Positions 44,388 to 53,310 are shown, counted from the first letter of the stretch. The stretch is 64,000 nt of DNA from Bradyrhizobium ontarionense (GCF_021088345.1 NZ_CP088156.1:2232001-2296000), one strand, 5' to 3'. Program-made: numbers and translations. The notes: generated by a model not told the origin, from the letters alone.

Positions 44388-45842
44388 TCATGCCTCCGAC
44401 GCAGCTTTCGCCGGCCCATCGTCCTCATCATCCACCCCGCGCGCCGCGAGCCGGGGCGGACGCACGACGGTCACGGTGCAATTGGCCTCGGCCGCGACCT
44501 TGGCCGAGACACTGCCGAGCAACGTGCGCAACACCGAATCGCGACGCGCACCGATGATGATGTGATCGACCTGGTTGACCTCGGCGAACTCCACGATGGC
44601 CGCGGCCGGATCGATCGCCTCCAGCACATGCACCGTCAGCCGGCTGGCATCGAGCTTGAGCGGCGTCGCCCAGTGCTTGAGCGCCACCATGCGGTCGATG
44701 TGCTTGTTGTTGCCCTCCTCGTCCAAGGTGCGGTCGATGGTGATGCGGCCGAGCTTCAGAACATTGACGCAGGCGAGCCGCGCCGCAGGGAGCGTTGCGA
44801 GGATGCGCTGGACGGTCACGCGCAGCGCGGTGCTGAGCTCTTCGGTGCCTTCCGACGTGTCGATCGCGACCGCCACGATCGGGCTGGACGCAAGCTGCAC
44901 CGCGACATCGGATCGGCTCTCCGGCTGGACCAGGCCGCGATTGAAGCGGCGGCGCCAGACCGTCGTGATCGGATCGCGCTTGACCTTCTCCGAGCGCGCT
45001 GTGAGCTTGACCTGGTCGGGATGGGTGAGGTCGAAGGCCAGCTGCGATGCGGTCGGATAGCGCCACACCGGCTCGATCTCGAGACAGCGCAGCACGATCT
45101 CCTGCAGCCAGGGCGGATAGTCCGGCTTCAATTGCCGCGGCGGATAGGGATCGCGCCACAGCCGCCGGCGCATGCCACGCAGGGTCTCGGTCTCTCCGAA
45201 CGGCCGCACGCCGGTGGTGAAAAAGTAGAGCAGCACGCCGAGCGAGAACAGGTCGCTGCGCGGATCGCTGCGGGTGCCCATCATGCGCTCCGGCGCCATG
45301 TACGGCGCGGTGCCGTAAGGCAGGCGGAATTCCTCCTGCAGCAGGTCCGGCAGATGCTTGTGGCAGGACAGCCCGTAGTCGATCAGCACCGCCTCGCCGG
45401 AGGAGCGGAACATGATGCTGGACGGCTTGATGTCGTGATGGATCACGTGCTGCCGGTGCAGGTCGGCCAGCGCGGTCGCGATCTTGGCGACCAGCCCGCG
45501 CACCTCCTCGTAAGGCAGCGGCAGTTCGGACAGCCGCTGGTACAGCGTCTCGCCCGGGATGCGCTCGATCACGACATAGGCTTGCGTCGCGAAATCGCCG
45601 GCGGCGAAACAGGTGGGCACGTGCGGCCCCGACAGCTTCGGCAGGATCATCTGCTCCATCTCGAAGCTGACGATCGCCGCGGGATCCTCGCCCTCGGAGA
45701 CGCGCGGGACCTTCATCAGAACGGGACGGTCGATGTCGGGACGGGTGACGCTCCACAGCGTCGCCATGCCGCCGGAATGCAGGCATTCGCCGATCGTGAA
45801 GCCGTCGACGACGGCGCCGGATTTGACGAGCGAGCGCACCAT
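44388..45842 (-). CDS. Ser/Thr protein kinase fused to universal stress protein domain
   Basis: A 484-residue cytoplasmic protein. Residues about 12-280 are a eukaryotic-type kinase: Gly-rich loop HSGGMATLW, ATP-anchoring Lys44, catalytic loop HHDIKPSS with Asp137, DYG (Asp155) in place of DFG, and APYMAPERMMG. Residues about 325-465 form a UspA domain ending HIIIGARRDSVLRTLLGSVSAKV, with the ATP-binding G-x-x ... GS signature. Both domains therefore look nucleotide-binding. It begins 4 bp after the metallophosphoesterase gene, so the two are cotranscribed, giving a kinase-phosphatase pair. No transmembrane or PASTA segment. Confidence 0.9.
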   Translation of the reverse strand: MVRSLVKSGAVVDGFTIGECLHSGGMATLWSVTRPDIDRPVLMKVPRVSEGEDPAAIVSFEMEQMILPKLSGPHVPTCFAAGDFATQAYVVIERIPGETLYQRLSELPLPYEEVRGLVAKIATALADLHRQHVIHHDIKPSSIMFRSSGEAVLIDYGLSCHKHLPDLLQEEFRLPYGTAPYMAPERMMGTRSDPRSDLFSLGVLLYFFTTGVRPFGETETLRGMRRRLWRDPYPPRQLKPDYPPWLQEIVLRCLEIEPVWRYPTASQLAFDLTHPDQVKLTARSEKVKRDPITTVWRRRFNRGLVQPESRSDVAVQLASSPIVAVAIDTSEGTEELSTALRVTVQRILATLPAARLACVNVLKLGRITIDRTLDEEGNNKHIDRMVALKHWATPLKLDASRLTVHVLEAIDPAAAIVEFAEVNQVDHIIIGARRDSVLRTLLGSVSAKVAAEANCTVTVVRPPRLAARGVDDEDDGPAKAASEA

Positions 45843-45846
45843 CGGA

Positions 45847-46587
45847 TCAGCGCCCGACCGTGAGACGCTGCGCCAGCCACGGCGGCAGGCCGTTGTCGCG
45901 AATGCGCTGCGCCGCCGTCTCGACGTCATACGGCACGCGCCAATAGGTCAGCTCGCGCGTCCTGGTGTCGAAGGTCGCGAACGACGCGGCCGGATCGCCG
46001 TCGCGCGGCTGCCCGACCGAGCCGACCACGGCGAGCCATTGCCGGCCGCGCAGCAGCTGGACGGGCATGTTGGCGGTCGGCGTGAAGCTCGTCATCTTGG
46101 CGGTGGCCGACATCGAGTACAAAGCGGGACGGTGGATGTGGCCGCAGAACGTCACCTGCGCCTCGGTCGCGATCATGCTGCGCGCGGCGTCGGTCGCCGA
46201 CTGCACATAGCGCCAGCGCGGCGGGCTGGAGGCTTCCGAATGGACGAACAGCCGGTCCTCGTCGCCGACGCTCATCGGCAGCTCCGCCAGGAAGCGGCGC
46301 TGCTCGGCGCTGAGCCGCCCGCGCGTCCAGTCCATGGCGGCCTGCGCCTCGGCATTCATGCTCTCGCTGGCGGTGGAGACGGCATTGTCATGGTTGCCGC
46401 GCACCGCGAGGCCGCCATTGGCCACCATCTCCATCACCGTGTCGACCGACCATTCCGGATCGGCGCCATAGCCGACGATGTCGCCGAGGCAGACGAAGCG
46501 CTCGGCGCCACGGGCGCGCGCCACCTCCAGACAGGCCGCAAAGGCCTGCCGATTGGCATGGATGTCCGTGAAGATCGCCAGCAGCAC
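45847..46587 (-). CDS. calcineurin-like metallophosphoesterase
   Basis: A 246-residue enzyme of the MPP family. All metal motifs are visible: FTDIHAN, LGDIVGYGADP, RGNHDNAV, the single His in FVHSEAS, and CGHIHRP. This is the YfcE/PrpE-like set found in protein phosphatases and phosphodiesterases. Start at GTG because GGGAGGA lies five bases upstream and the fold begins at once; longer frames run into repeat sequence. Just upstream of the kinase-Usp fusion, so dephosphorylation of that kinase or its targets is an attractive, unproven idea. Confidence 0.88.
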   Translation of the reverse strand: MLLAIFTDIHANRQAFAACLEVARARGAERFVCLGDIVGYGADPEWSVDTVMEMVANGGLAVRGNHDNAVSTASESMNAEAQAAMDWTRGRLSAEQRRFLAELPMSVGDEDRLFVHSEASSPPRWRYVQSATDAARSMIATEAQVTFCGHIHRPALYSMSATAKMTSFTPTANMPVQLLRGRQWLAVVGSVGQPRDGDPAASFATFDTRTRELTYWRVPYDVETAAQRIRDNGLPPWLAQRLTVGR

Positions 46588-46769
46588 CCGTGTCCTCCCG
46601 ATCCCTACCCTACGAGCGGCCTTCGCACGCAATTTGAGCAACATCAAACAAGACGAACCCGAGCAAGGGGTTTTTTGGGCCCGGCCGATCCGGCAGAGCA
46701 GACGAACGCAGCGATTTCGGTGCAGTCGCCCGAAGCCTCCTCCCATGAGGGCCGCGCAACCGCATTCGA

Positions 46770-46948
46770 TGTCGTTCCGGGGGGCGCGGAGCTTGAGGCC
46801 GGAACCCATACCCACAGGCCACAGTGTGAGGCACGCTGGTGGTTGGCATCGCACCTCGCGACATCTTCCCGTGGGTATGGATTCCGGGCTCATTCGCGCT
46901 GGTTCAAAATGGCTCGCCATTTTGCGCGCGAATGCCCCGGAATGACGA
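46770..46948. repeat. GTCATTCCGGGGC-family palindromic repeat, copy 4 (inverted)
   Basis: About 179 bp. Its right part, with CAAAATGGCTCGCCATTTTG and GCCCCGGAATGACG, is the reverse of the left part of the copy at 19580-19759. Its left arm is degraded (GTCGTTCCGGGGG). It lies upstream of the metallophosphoesterase gene. Confidence 0.75.
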
Positions 46949-47199
46949 GCTCATTGGGACCGACCTTCCAAGTCGCGAAAGACCGTGGCCAGCGCGCTGG
47001 GCGCGCGAGATATCCGCGATATGCGACAGTCCTGCACTGGAAAGGCCCGCGACGAGAGTACGGCACCGCCCGCGGCTACCCGATCGGATGATACGTCCCC
47101 GATCCATGTCTCCAACTCCACTGAGCACGAACTCCACGGAGCACGACCGCTCGTTCTCGCGGCGGATCACGCCCGAGCCATGCGATCGCGGTGCCCTGT

Positions 47200-47615
47200 C
47201 GAAAAAGCGAGAGGGCGCGGGGAATGCCGGGTGAAGGCCTCACCCATGGCCCGCCTGCAGAAAAAAAGCAGGCGGCAGTCACCACAGGTTCAGCCGAACA
47301 TCCGGCATTCCCCGCGCGACGGTTTTAACGCTTATATCGTGATCTCCTCGGTGCACCGGGCTTTTTGGCCACCGTCGCCGCTCGGATCATCTCCAGGCAG
47401 CTTAGCATCAGCGTCGGGATGCCAGGACCACACGACTTCACGTCCGCCGGCTTAAGCGTTCGTCTCACGCCAGCCCAACGTCCATCGCATCCCCGCCTCA
47501 CGTGTCGTGACGATCGCGCGCAACGCCCCTCTGCTCGAGGCGGGATGGCGGCATCAAAGCACGATTTCTGAAAAAAGGAAATAGAAATATTCTCGTCGCA
47601 GGCTGGACGGGGCCA
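47200..47615 (-). repeat. dispersed structured repeat, copy 2 (inverted)
   Basis: The reverse complement of this segment aligns along its length with 2517-2931. Shared parts include the TTTCTATTTCCTTTTTTCAG leader, a GTGAAGTCGTG...GTCCTG block, AAAGCCCGGTGCACC, and the nested terminal fold. The outer 16-bp arms (47215-47230 and 47302-47317) are identical to copy 1, and the stem CCGCCTGC/GCAGGCGG is kept although its loop differs. Sequence between the stems has drifted. Confidence 0.75.
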
Positions 47616-48031
47616 ATCGTGTTGAGATTGCACAGAAATGAATCTGAGCACATGGACGGAACAATCGTCGGCCGACGGCGCACCGTACGCCAAGTTATGG
47701 TGGCCTTGCTCTGCTCGATCGAGCTTCGCGCAGGAACGGTCGCCGCGCGGGATTGAACAGGATAGGTCGGCTTTTAGGCCGGATAGCCGACGGCGCGATT
47801 GGCATGCCGGACGGCCGCGATGGGCCAATAGCGACCGGGTGCATCTCAGCAACTAGCTCTCTTTGCTCGCCGCATTCACACGCAATAATTGCGCTAGATC
47901 AAAGAGCGTCTGGTTGGTTGGGCGCTATTGGGCATTAACTCATAGTCGTCGGACTAGATCGGCAGCGATTATGTCTCACTTCAATATTGAAGGTGGTGCG
48001 CTAGGCAACTCAAACATAAGAGGCAAGGCAT
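47616..48031. other. leader region of the QueC-like gene, no gene seen
   Basis: About 416 bp of lower-GC DNA between the repeat and the QueC-like gene. A 38-residue frame (47971-48087) overlaps the QueC-like start in another phase and is not considered a gene. A promoter is expected here, but no clear consensus was identified. Confidence 0.4.
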
Positions 48032-48655
48032 ATGAACTGTTCAATCATGGTTTCAGCTGGTCTCGATTCGATAACGCTTTGGTATGATCTCATCAAAAAA
48101 AGTATGAGGCCGCGCGGGATCTACATCAATGCTGGTCAGACATCTCATGACAATCAACGATACTTTGCAAGGAAACACAGCCTTCGTCTTGACCTTGCTC
48201 TTGATGTGGTCGAGGCAAACAGGGTGCTGGAAGGTTTAACTCAGCCTCCTCACACCCGCGTGGCCGAAGCGATGTCCGATTGCGGGGACAGCTGTATGTC
48301 GCTCACTACCGCATCCTTACTCGCCGCGACAAGCGGGTCCGAGGTTCTATTCGCCGGGTACACGATGGAAGACAAAGCTAGATTGCCGCAACTAGGTCGG
48401 ATGCTAGAGCTCGCGGGAGAAATGGTTGGAATTAATACTGGCAATGCCTCCTTTCGGATTGAGGCACCGTACCTCGCAATGAACAAAGCAGAAATCATAC
48501 AAAAGGCACGGTCTCTGCAAGTGCCCCTCGATATGACCTGGAGTTGCTCTTGGTCGGGCGAACTGCAGTGTGGCGAGTGTCCAAAATGCCAAGAGCGTAG
48601 GGCGGCCTTTGCCAAATCTAAAGTTCAGGACCCCACGCGGTATCGGAAGCAGTGA
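48032..48655 (+). CDS. QueC-like PP-loop ATPase (7-cyano-7-deazaguanine synthase family)
   Basis: A 207-residue protein. The N-terminal SAGLDS replaces the usual SGGxDS PP-loop for ATP pyrophosphatase activity. The C-terminal Cys pattern WSCSWSGELQCGECPKCQERRAAF is the zinc-binding site of QueC enzymes. QueC makes preQ0 for queuosine; related QueC-like proteins also act in antiphage systems and DNA modification. None of the usual partners (QueD, QueE, FolE, TatD-like nuclease) is adjacent. Base composition is visibly lower in GC than its neighbours and codons such as ATA, AGA and TTA-like choices are used, suggesting transfer. AGAGGCAAGG precedes the ATG. Confidence 0.8.
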   Translation: MNCSIMVSAGLDSITLWYDLIKKSMRPRGIYINAGQTSHDNQRYFARKHSLRLDLALDVVEANRVLEGLTQPPHTRVAEAMSDCGDSCMSLTTASLLAATSGSEVLFAGYTMEDKARLPQLGRMLELAGEMVGINTGNASFRIEAPYLAMNKAEIIQKARSLQVPLDMTWSCSWSGELQCGECPKCQERRAAFAKSKVQDPTRYRKQ

Positions 48656-48839
48656 AAACGGACAGACACAGCGAGTAGCAAGCGGTCGCTTCTTGCCTAG
48701 CTTGGTGCCGCGCTGCTCGGGCATCGAGTTAGAAATTGGCACACAAGCAACCTCAGACGCTCATTGGGCCTAATGTCGCTGATGGGGCAGAAGCAGACTC
48801 GTTCGTCGACCGCAGCCGGTCGCGACCACCAAAGCGTAC

Positions 48840-49349
48840 TTAAATCTTCATTGCTCTTGCCGCCTGTTCTAAGCTGGCCGGCACAATCACGCGATGAAAC
48901 GGTGCTATCGTCATAAGATAGATACGCCCCAGTCGGTTATGGCAATGCACCACGGTGCCCGCGACCAGCTCGCGTCCATTTGCTGCGTCGGCGCGAAGTT
49001 GAATGGTGACGCGGAAGTCGAGATGCCGGTCATCCGCGCCCACGACCAACTCCGTCGCGTTCTTTGACAGCACCGGGAAGAAGCCGATAACCGGCCCACG
49101 CGCCGCTGCGGCAAGACCGACGGCGCGCGACGATTTAACGGCGACTGTCGCCATCACCACATCGCGGACACGCGTAAGCGCACGAATCCACCACGCCTGT
49201 CGCTCGAGCGCGGCGCGTGCCAGCACCTCTACATCATCGCTGGCGCCCGCCGGCAGTTGAATTGCAAAGGCGTCCAAAAGGTCCGCGCCCGCGTAAAGCG
49301 GCGCAAGCACGCTGTTGCTGGGCATGGGCACGGCGCGCGCTTTGGTCAT
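48840..49349 (-). CDS. DUF2867-family protein
   Basis: A 169-residue protein matching DUF2867: ADLLDAFAIQLPAG, ALTRVRDVVMATVAVK, GFFPVLSKNATELVVGADDRHLDFRVTIQL, and HCHNRLGRIYLMTIAPFHRVIVPASL. The family occurs alone or at the C-terminus of short-chain dehydrogenases; its activity is unknown. The start is uncertain: the frame is open for 86 more residues upstream, but these look non-coding, and the ribosome binding site is weak. It converges on the QueC-like gene. Confidence 0.75.
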   Translation of the reverse strand: MTKARAVPMPSNSVLAPLYAGADLLDAFAIQLPAGASDDVEVLARAALERQAWWIRALTRVRDVVMATVAVKSSRAVGLAAAARGPVIGFFPVLSKNATELVVGADDRHLDFRVTIQLRADAANGRELVAGTVVHCHNRLGRIYLMTIAPFHRVIVPASLEQAARAMKI

Positions 49350-49687
49350 GGGCCAGGTACCGGATGCTCGGGAGGGTCGTAGCGCAGTCGGCGTTGCGGA
49401 CGATCTTGCCGCCGTGGTCCTTTTTATATCCACGCGCTCTGCACCGCAACACTCCAGCGGCGCACATATCTCAGTTGGGTCATTCACCGACCCATGCGAA
49501 CCGGCGACAGGAATTATGGTGACGCTGCCGACAACTCCGGCTACGCGCTTCGTCGTCTCGCGGCCCGAGACACGTCGCAAGCGCACCGTGAGGATTTGAG
49601 ATTTCATCGCGACGACGCCGATCCACCCAAGCGAGCTTTGCTCATCTCGCCCCTCGCTTCGTGGGGAAGGATATGGCTGCAGCCCCC
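49350..49687. other. gap with no recognised gene
   Basis: 338 bp between the DUF2867 start and the stop of the three-gene channel operon. Frames here continue the DUF2867 gene or are Ser/Thr/Arg-biased. No repeat or terminator seen. Confidence 0.4.
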
Positions 49688-50296
49688 CTACTGCTCGTCC
49701 TTCGGCGGCATGCGCGGCGGCAGCAGCGGGGTGAAGGAGACGCCGTCGCCGGCGTTCTTGGCGGCCTTGAATTCGCCGCTGGAAGGATCGCCGCCGGCGG
49801 TTTCGATGATGGTCTTCGGGAGAATGTATTCGCGGGCGGCGTCGATGACGCCGCCGTCGCCGGTGCCGAAATCGGCGGCGCGGCCGCCTTGCGGATGACC
49901 GGCGGCGATCTGGTCGGCGGCGTGCTGGGCCTTCTCGGCGAGCTTGTCGCTAAAGGGAATGCGATAGGCGCGCGGCACGCCGCTCGGCCTGTTGTCGTCG
50001 TCGAGCGTCTCGACCCAGAGATAGACCGCGCCGGGATCGCCATCGACGGTGTGCGGATCGACGATCCGCACCTGCAGGACCTTGAAGCTCTTCGGCAGGC
50101 GGTCGACGCTGGCCCAGCCGAGCAGGCCGCGGGCGCCGACGAAGCTGCCGACATAGAACGCGCTGGTGACGATGACGGCCACCGCCTTGGCTTGCCATGG
50201 CAGCCGCGCATAGACCAGCACCAGCAAGAGCAGCGCGCCGATCAGCGCGTAGCACACGGACATGATGACGATGACGGTCTGCAGATTGCTCGTCAT
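49688..50296 (-). CDS. membrane protein, third gene of a TolQ/ExbB-like operon
   Basis: A 202-residue protein. Two hydrophobic helices (about 5-29 and 37-58) are followed by a soluble domain of about 140 residues with DGDPGAVYLWVETLDDDNRPSGVPRAYRIPFSDKLAEKAQHAADQIA and a Pro-rich C-terminus (LLPPRMPPKDEQ). No family recognised. It overlaps the preceding gene by 4 bp, so it is cotranslated with the two channel-related genes. The soluble part may lie outside the inner membrane, judged from the short loop between helices; this is inference. Confidence 0.75.
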   Translation of the reverse strand: MTSNLQTVIVIMSVCYALIGALLLLVLVYARLPWQAKAVAVIVTSAFYVGSFVGARGLLGWASVDRLPKSFKVLQVRIVDPHTVDGDPGAVYLWVETLDDDNRPSGVPRAYRIPFSDKLAEKAQHAADQIAAGHPQGGRAADFGTGDGGVIDAAREYILPKTIIETAGGDPSSGEFKAAKNAGDGVSFTPLLPPRMPPKDEQ

Positions 50297-50964
50297 CGCC
50301 TGATCGTCCTGACGCCGGTCTTGGGATCGAGGTCGGCGCCGTTGCGCGAGGTGCTGCGGAACGTCTCGAGCAGCGATTTCGGCCGCCGCTGCACGTCGAC
50401 CACCTTGCCTTCGGCGTCGAGCTTGAAGCGCAGCGCCGTCTTCTCGTCGCCGGAATGATCGAGCACGACCTTGTCGTCGAAGATCACCTGCGCGGTCGGG
50501 TTCAGCTTCTGCACCTTCACCTTGGCCTCGACCGGCTGGCCGCTGACGTTCTGGAAATGCGAGATGTTGACGGTGTACTCACCGGCCACGATGCCGCGCA
50601 CGGTCACGATCTCCTCGCGGATCGGCGACGGGATCTTCAGGCCGTTGACCAGGATGAAGTCGTTGGCGCCGCCGCGATCGTCGCGGTCGAGCGTCAGGAA
50701 ACCGGCCTCGCGATGCCGGTACCAGGCGATGTTGCCGACGGGGTCCTGCACGAACAGGTCGAGATCGTCGGGATGGTTGTCCGGCCAGTCCATCGTGATC
50801 AGGAACTCGGCCTTGGAGTCCACCTTGCCGTCCTTGGCGTCCGGCGAGATCGCGAGCACCGCGATGAAGAAGAAGAACGCGACGATCTGCAGCGCCTTGA
50901 ACAGCATCACGCTGAACGGGTCGAACTGCTCCTCGCGCGGATAGAGCCCGAAATCGTCCATCAT
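50293..50964 (-). CDS. single-pass protein with TolR-like topology, second gene of TolQ/ExbB-like operon
   Basis: A 223-residue protein. One transmembrane helix (about 20-40, LFKALQIVAFFFFIAVLAIS) is followed by a domain of about 180 residues containing HPDDLDLFVQDPVGNIAWYRHREAG. The pattern DLDLxVxDPxGN is like calcium- or sugar-binding-type domains seen in DUF2135-like proteins. The topology fits a TolR/ExbD partner, but the TM-embedded Asp that carries protons in TolR/ExbD is missing; only D16 and D42 flank the helix. 4-bp overlaps with the genes on both sides. Confidence 0.78.
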   Translation of the reverse strand: MMDDFGLYPREEQFDPFSVMLFKALQIVAFFFFIAVLAISPDAKDGKVDSKAEFLITMDWPDNHPDDLDLFVQDPVGNIAWYRHREAGFLTLDRDDRGGANDFILVNGLKIPSPIREEIVTVRGIVAGEYTVNISHFQNVSGQPVEAKVKVQKLNPTAQVIFDDKVVLDHSGDEKTALRFKLDAEGKVVDVQRRPKSLLETFRSTSRNGADLDPKTGVRTIRR

Positions 50965-51740
50965 GCCGTCTGCTCCGGAGCGCGCGCCATCGCGCGCTCG
51001 AGGCGCGGCGTCACCCGCGTCTCCGTCAGCATGACCGCATCCGAGAACACGCGTCCCGTCGCCCCGTCCAGCATGTAGTACTGGATGCGCACCAGGATCG
51101 AGCCGACGAGGCCGGCGAGCGTGGTGTACATCGCCACCGCCATGCCGTCGCTCATCAGCCCCATCGACGATTTCATCGCCAGCTTGTCGTTGACGTCGAG
51201 ACCCGCGATCGGCGCCAGCATGATGATGAAGCCGATGATGGTGCCGAGCAGGCCGAGCTTCATCAGCGTATCCGAGGCGAAGCTGCCGAAGCCGTTGGAG
51301 CCGCGCAGGCGGTCGGCCAAGGTGCGCAGCAGCAGCGTCTGGTCGATGCGCCCCTGCCCTTGTGTCCGCGCCTTGGTGACGAGGTTCCTGATGTGGTTGG
51401 TCACGAGCCCTGCGGGCAGCAGTTGCGCATCGGGATCGAGCGCGCGCGCGGCATCCGGTCCGATCAGGACGGCGCGGCAGCGCCGGGCGGCATCGGCCTC
51501 GCGCGCGATCGCCCTGGTGCGCCAGAAGCAATGGCCGCATGTCATCACGTAGAGCACGGCGACGATGCTCGAAATGTAGGTGCGGTCGGAGGCGACCATC
51601 AGGTGGAAGTAGCCGTAACGCCACAACACCACGGCGGCGAACACCGTCAGGCCCGTGAAGATCATCCAGAGCAGCAGCGGCCCGCGCTCGGCGCTCTCGC
51701 GCGCAGGTTCCACCACTTCAGCACTGCTGACTGCGCTCAT
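50961..51740 (-). CDS. MotA/TolQ/ExbB-type proton channel protein
   Basis: A 259-residue membrane protein with four hydrophobic segments (about 23-41, 54-73, 158-180, 200-223). The last two, LMKLGLLGTIIGFIIMLAPIAG and GMAVAMYTTLAGLVGSILVRIQYYML, carry the channel motifs of TolQ/ExbB/MotA proteins. The cytoplasmic loop is about 80 residues. It is the first gene of a three-gene operon whose other products are not TolR/ExbD or MotB. It diverges from a sensor kinase gene 194 bp away. The driven process is unknown. Confidence 0.85.
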   Translation of the reverse strand: MSAVSSAEVVEPARESAERGPLLLWMIFTGLTVFAAVVLWRYGYFHLMVASDRTYISSIVAVLYVMTCGHCFWRTRAIAREADAARRCRAVLIGPDAARALDPDAQLLPAGLVTNHIRNLVTKARTQGQGRIDQTLLLRTLADRLRGSNGFGSFASDTLMKLGLLGTIIGFIIMLAPIAGLDVNDKLAMKSSMGLMSDGMAVAMYTTLAGLVGSILVRIQYYMLDGATGRVFSDAVMLTETRVTPRLERAMARAPEQTA

Positions 51741-51934
51741 GCATGAACTCCCGATGGGCGCGCCATGCTGGCGAGCCGGTCCGCGAAGTTAAGCAGAGCC
51801 GCGGAACCGCGTCCAAAGACATCTGCCTCGAAGGCTTCGGGAAAATTGCCCGATCTGCGCTTGCTGCAGTGCATTTGCTTGGCGGCGCACCGGCGCGTTG
51901 TTACGCTGCGGCAACAGCCTTCGGAGATGATCGC

Positions 51935-53293
51935 ATGCGCCTCGTGCTCCAGCTCATCGCGCGCCTCGCGCTGATCGTGCTGCTGTGTCTGGCGGCCGCA
52001 GCCGTATGGGTTACCGTCGACGCCTATCGCAGCGTCGATCGCGCCACCGCGACGTCGGCCGACCGCGTTTCGCAGGCGCTGGAGGCGCTGTATTGGCGCG
52101 AGCTGCTGTTGCGCAGCAACAGATCGCGCGACCACCTCGTGCCGCTGCCCGACTGGCGGACGACCGAGACGATGAAGCTGATCGCGCCGGGCATCTGCGT
52201 GCGGTTCAAACCCGAGGCCGCCTTCGAAAAGCCCCTGTGCGGCCAGAACAAGGGTCTTGGAGCGGCGCCGCCGCGCTGGTTCTCGGGGTTGGTCGAAACG
52301 GTGCTCGGCGACCATGCCGCGGTCGCGCAGCCGATCAGCGCCCGCGCCACGACTGCCGGGACCGTGTCGGCGATCGCTGATCCCGATGCGGCGATCCAGC
52401 TCGCCTGGCAGCGCATCCAGGACAGCTTTGGCGTGGCGCTGGCGATGGCGATCGCGATTGGCGTGCTGGCTTCGCTCGCGATTGCCCATGCGCTGGCGCC
52501 GGCGCGCAGCATCGTCTCCGCGCTGCAGCGGATGGCCGAAGGCGATCACCGCCCGGCGCTGCCGCGCTTCCGCTCGATGGAGCTCGCGATGATCGGCCGC
52601 GCGGTCGGCGAGCTCGGCGACCGGCTGGCGCAGTCGAACGAGCAGCGCGCGGCCCTGACCGAGCGCCTGCTCGACATTCGCGACGAGGAGCGGCGCGCGC
52701 TCGCCCGCGAGCTGCACGACGAGTTCGGCCAGAACCTGACCGCGATCCTCGCCTTTGCCTCGACGATCGAGAGCGCCGGCGCACGCCGCAACGATCAGGT
52801 GGCGCAGGATGCCCGCATGATCACGCAGTCGGTCAGCCATCTGATGGCGTGCCTGCGCGGCACGCTCAGCCGGCTGCGCCGCCCGCTCACCGAAGAGCTG
52901 GGGCTCGCGGCCGGCCTGATCGCGCTGACGGAGAATTGCCAGCACGCGGCACGGCCCGCGATCCGGCTCGACCTGCAGGGCGACCTCGCCGACATCCAGG
53001 GCCCGGTCGCGGTCACGGCCTATCGCATGGCGCAGGAATGCCTGACCAATGCGCTGCGGCACACGGATGCGAGCGAGGTGTCGCTGCGCGTCGAGCGCCG
53101 TTACGGTCCCGACAGCGCGCTGCTGATCTCGATCGAGGATGACGGCGGCGGCGACGCGACGCTGCTCGCGCAGTCGACCGGCCTCGGCCTGACCGGCATC
53201 CGCGAACGCATCGCCGCGGTCGGCGGCTCGCTGTCGATCGGGCCGGCCGCGCGCGGGCTCAGCGTCACCGCGACCATTCCCCTCGCGGCCTGA
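51935..53293 (+). CDS. sensor histidine kinase (NarX/MoxY type)
   Basis: A 452-residue inner-membrane kinase. TM1 about 6-28, a periplasmic loop of about 125 residues, TM2 about 165-188, HAMP about 185-240. HisKA_3 follows with phospho-acceptor His261 in ARELHDEFGQ, and the ATPase domain (AQECLTNALRHT, EDDGGG, GLGLTGIRER). The start follows GGAG at eight bases; longer frames are not convincing. The LuxR-type regulator gene follows 17 bp downstream as its partner. Ligand unknown. Divergent from the TolQ-like operon, which may be a target. Confidence 0.9.
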   Translation: MRLVLQLIARLALIVLLCLAAAAVWVTVDAYRSVDRATATSADRVSQALEALYWRELLLRSNRSRDHLVPLPDWRTTETMKLIAPGICVRFKPEAAFEKPLCGQNKGLGAAPPRWFSGLVETVLGDHAAVAQPISARATTAGTVSAIADPDAAIQLAWQRIQDSFGVALAMAIAIGVLASLAIAHALAPARSIVSALQRMAEGDHRPALPRFRSMELAMIGRAVGELGDRLAQSNEQRAALTERLLDIRDEERRALARELHDEFGQNLTAILAFASTIESAGARRNDQVAQDARMITQSVSHLMACLRGTLSRLRRPLTEELGLAAGLIALTENCQHAARPAIRLDLQGDLADIQGPVAVTAYRMAQECLTNALRHTDASEVSLRVERRYGPDSALLISIEDDGGGDATLLAQSTGLGLTGIRERIAAVGGSLSIGPAARGLSVTATIPLAA

Positions 53294-53310
53294 CGGGACG
53301 CCGAACCGCG

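Noticed and set aside
47971..48087. 38-residue frame overlapping the QueC-like start
   Set aside because: It overlaps the better-supported gene in another phase, has no family and is short; it may be a leader peptide but nothing shows it.
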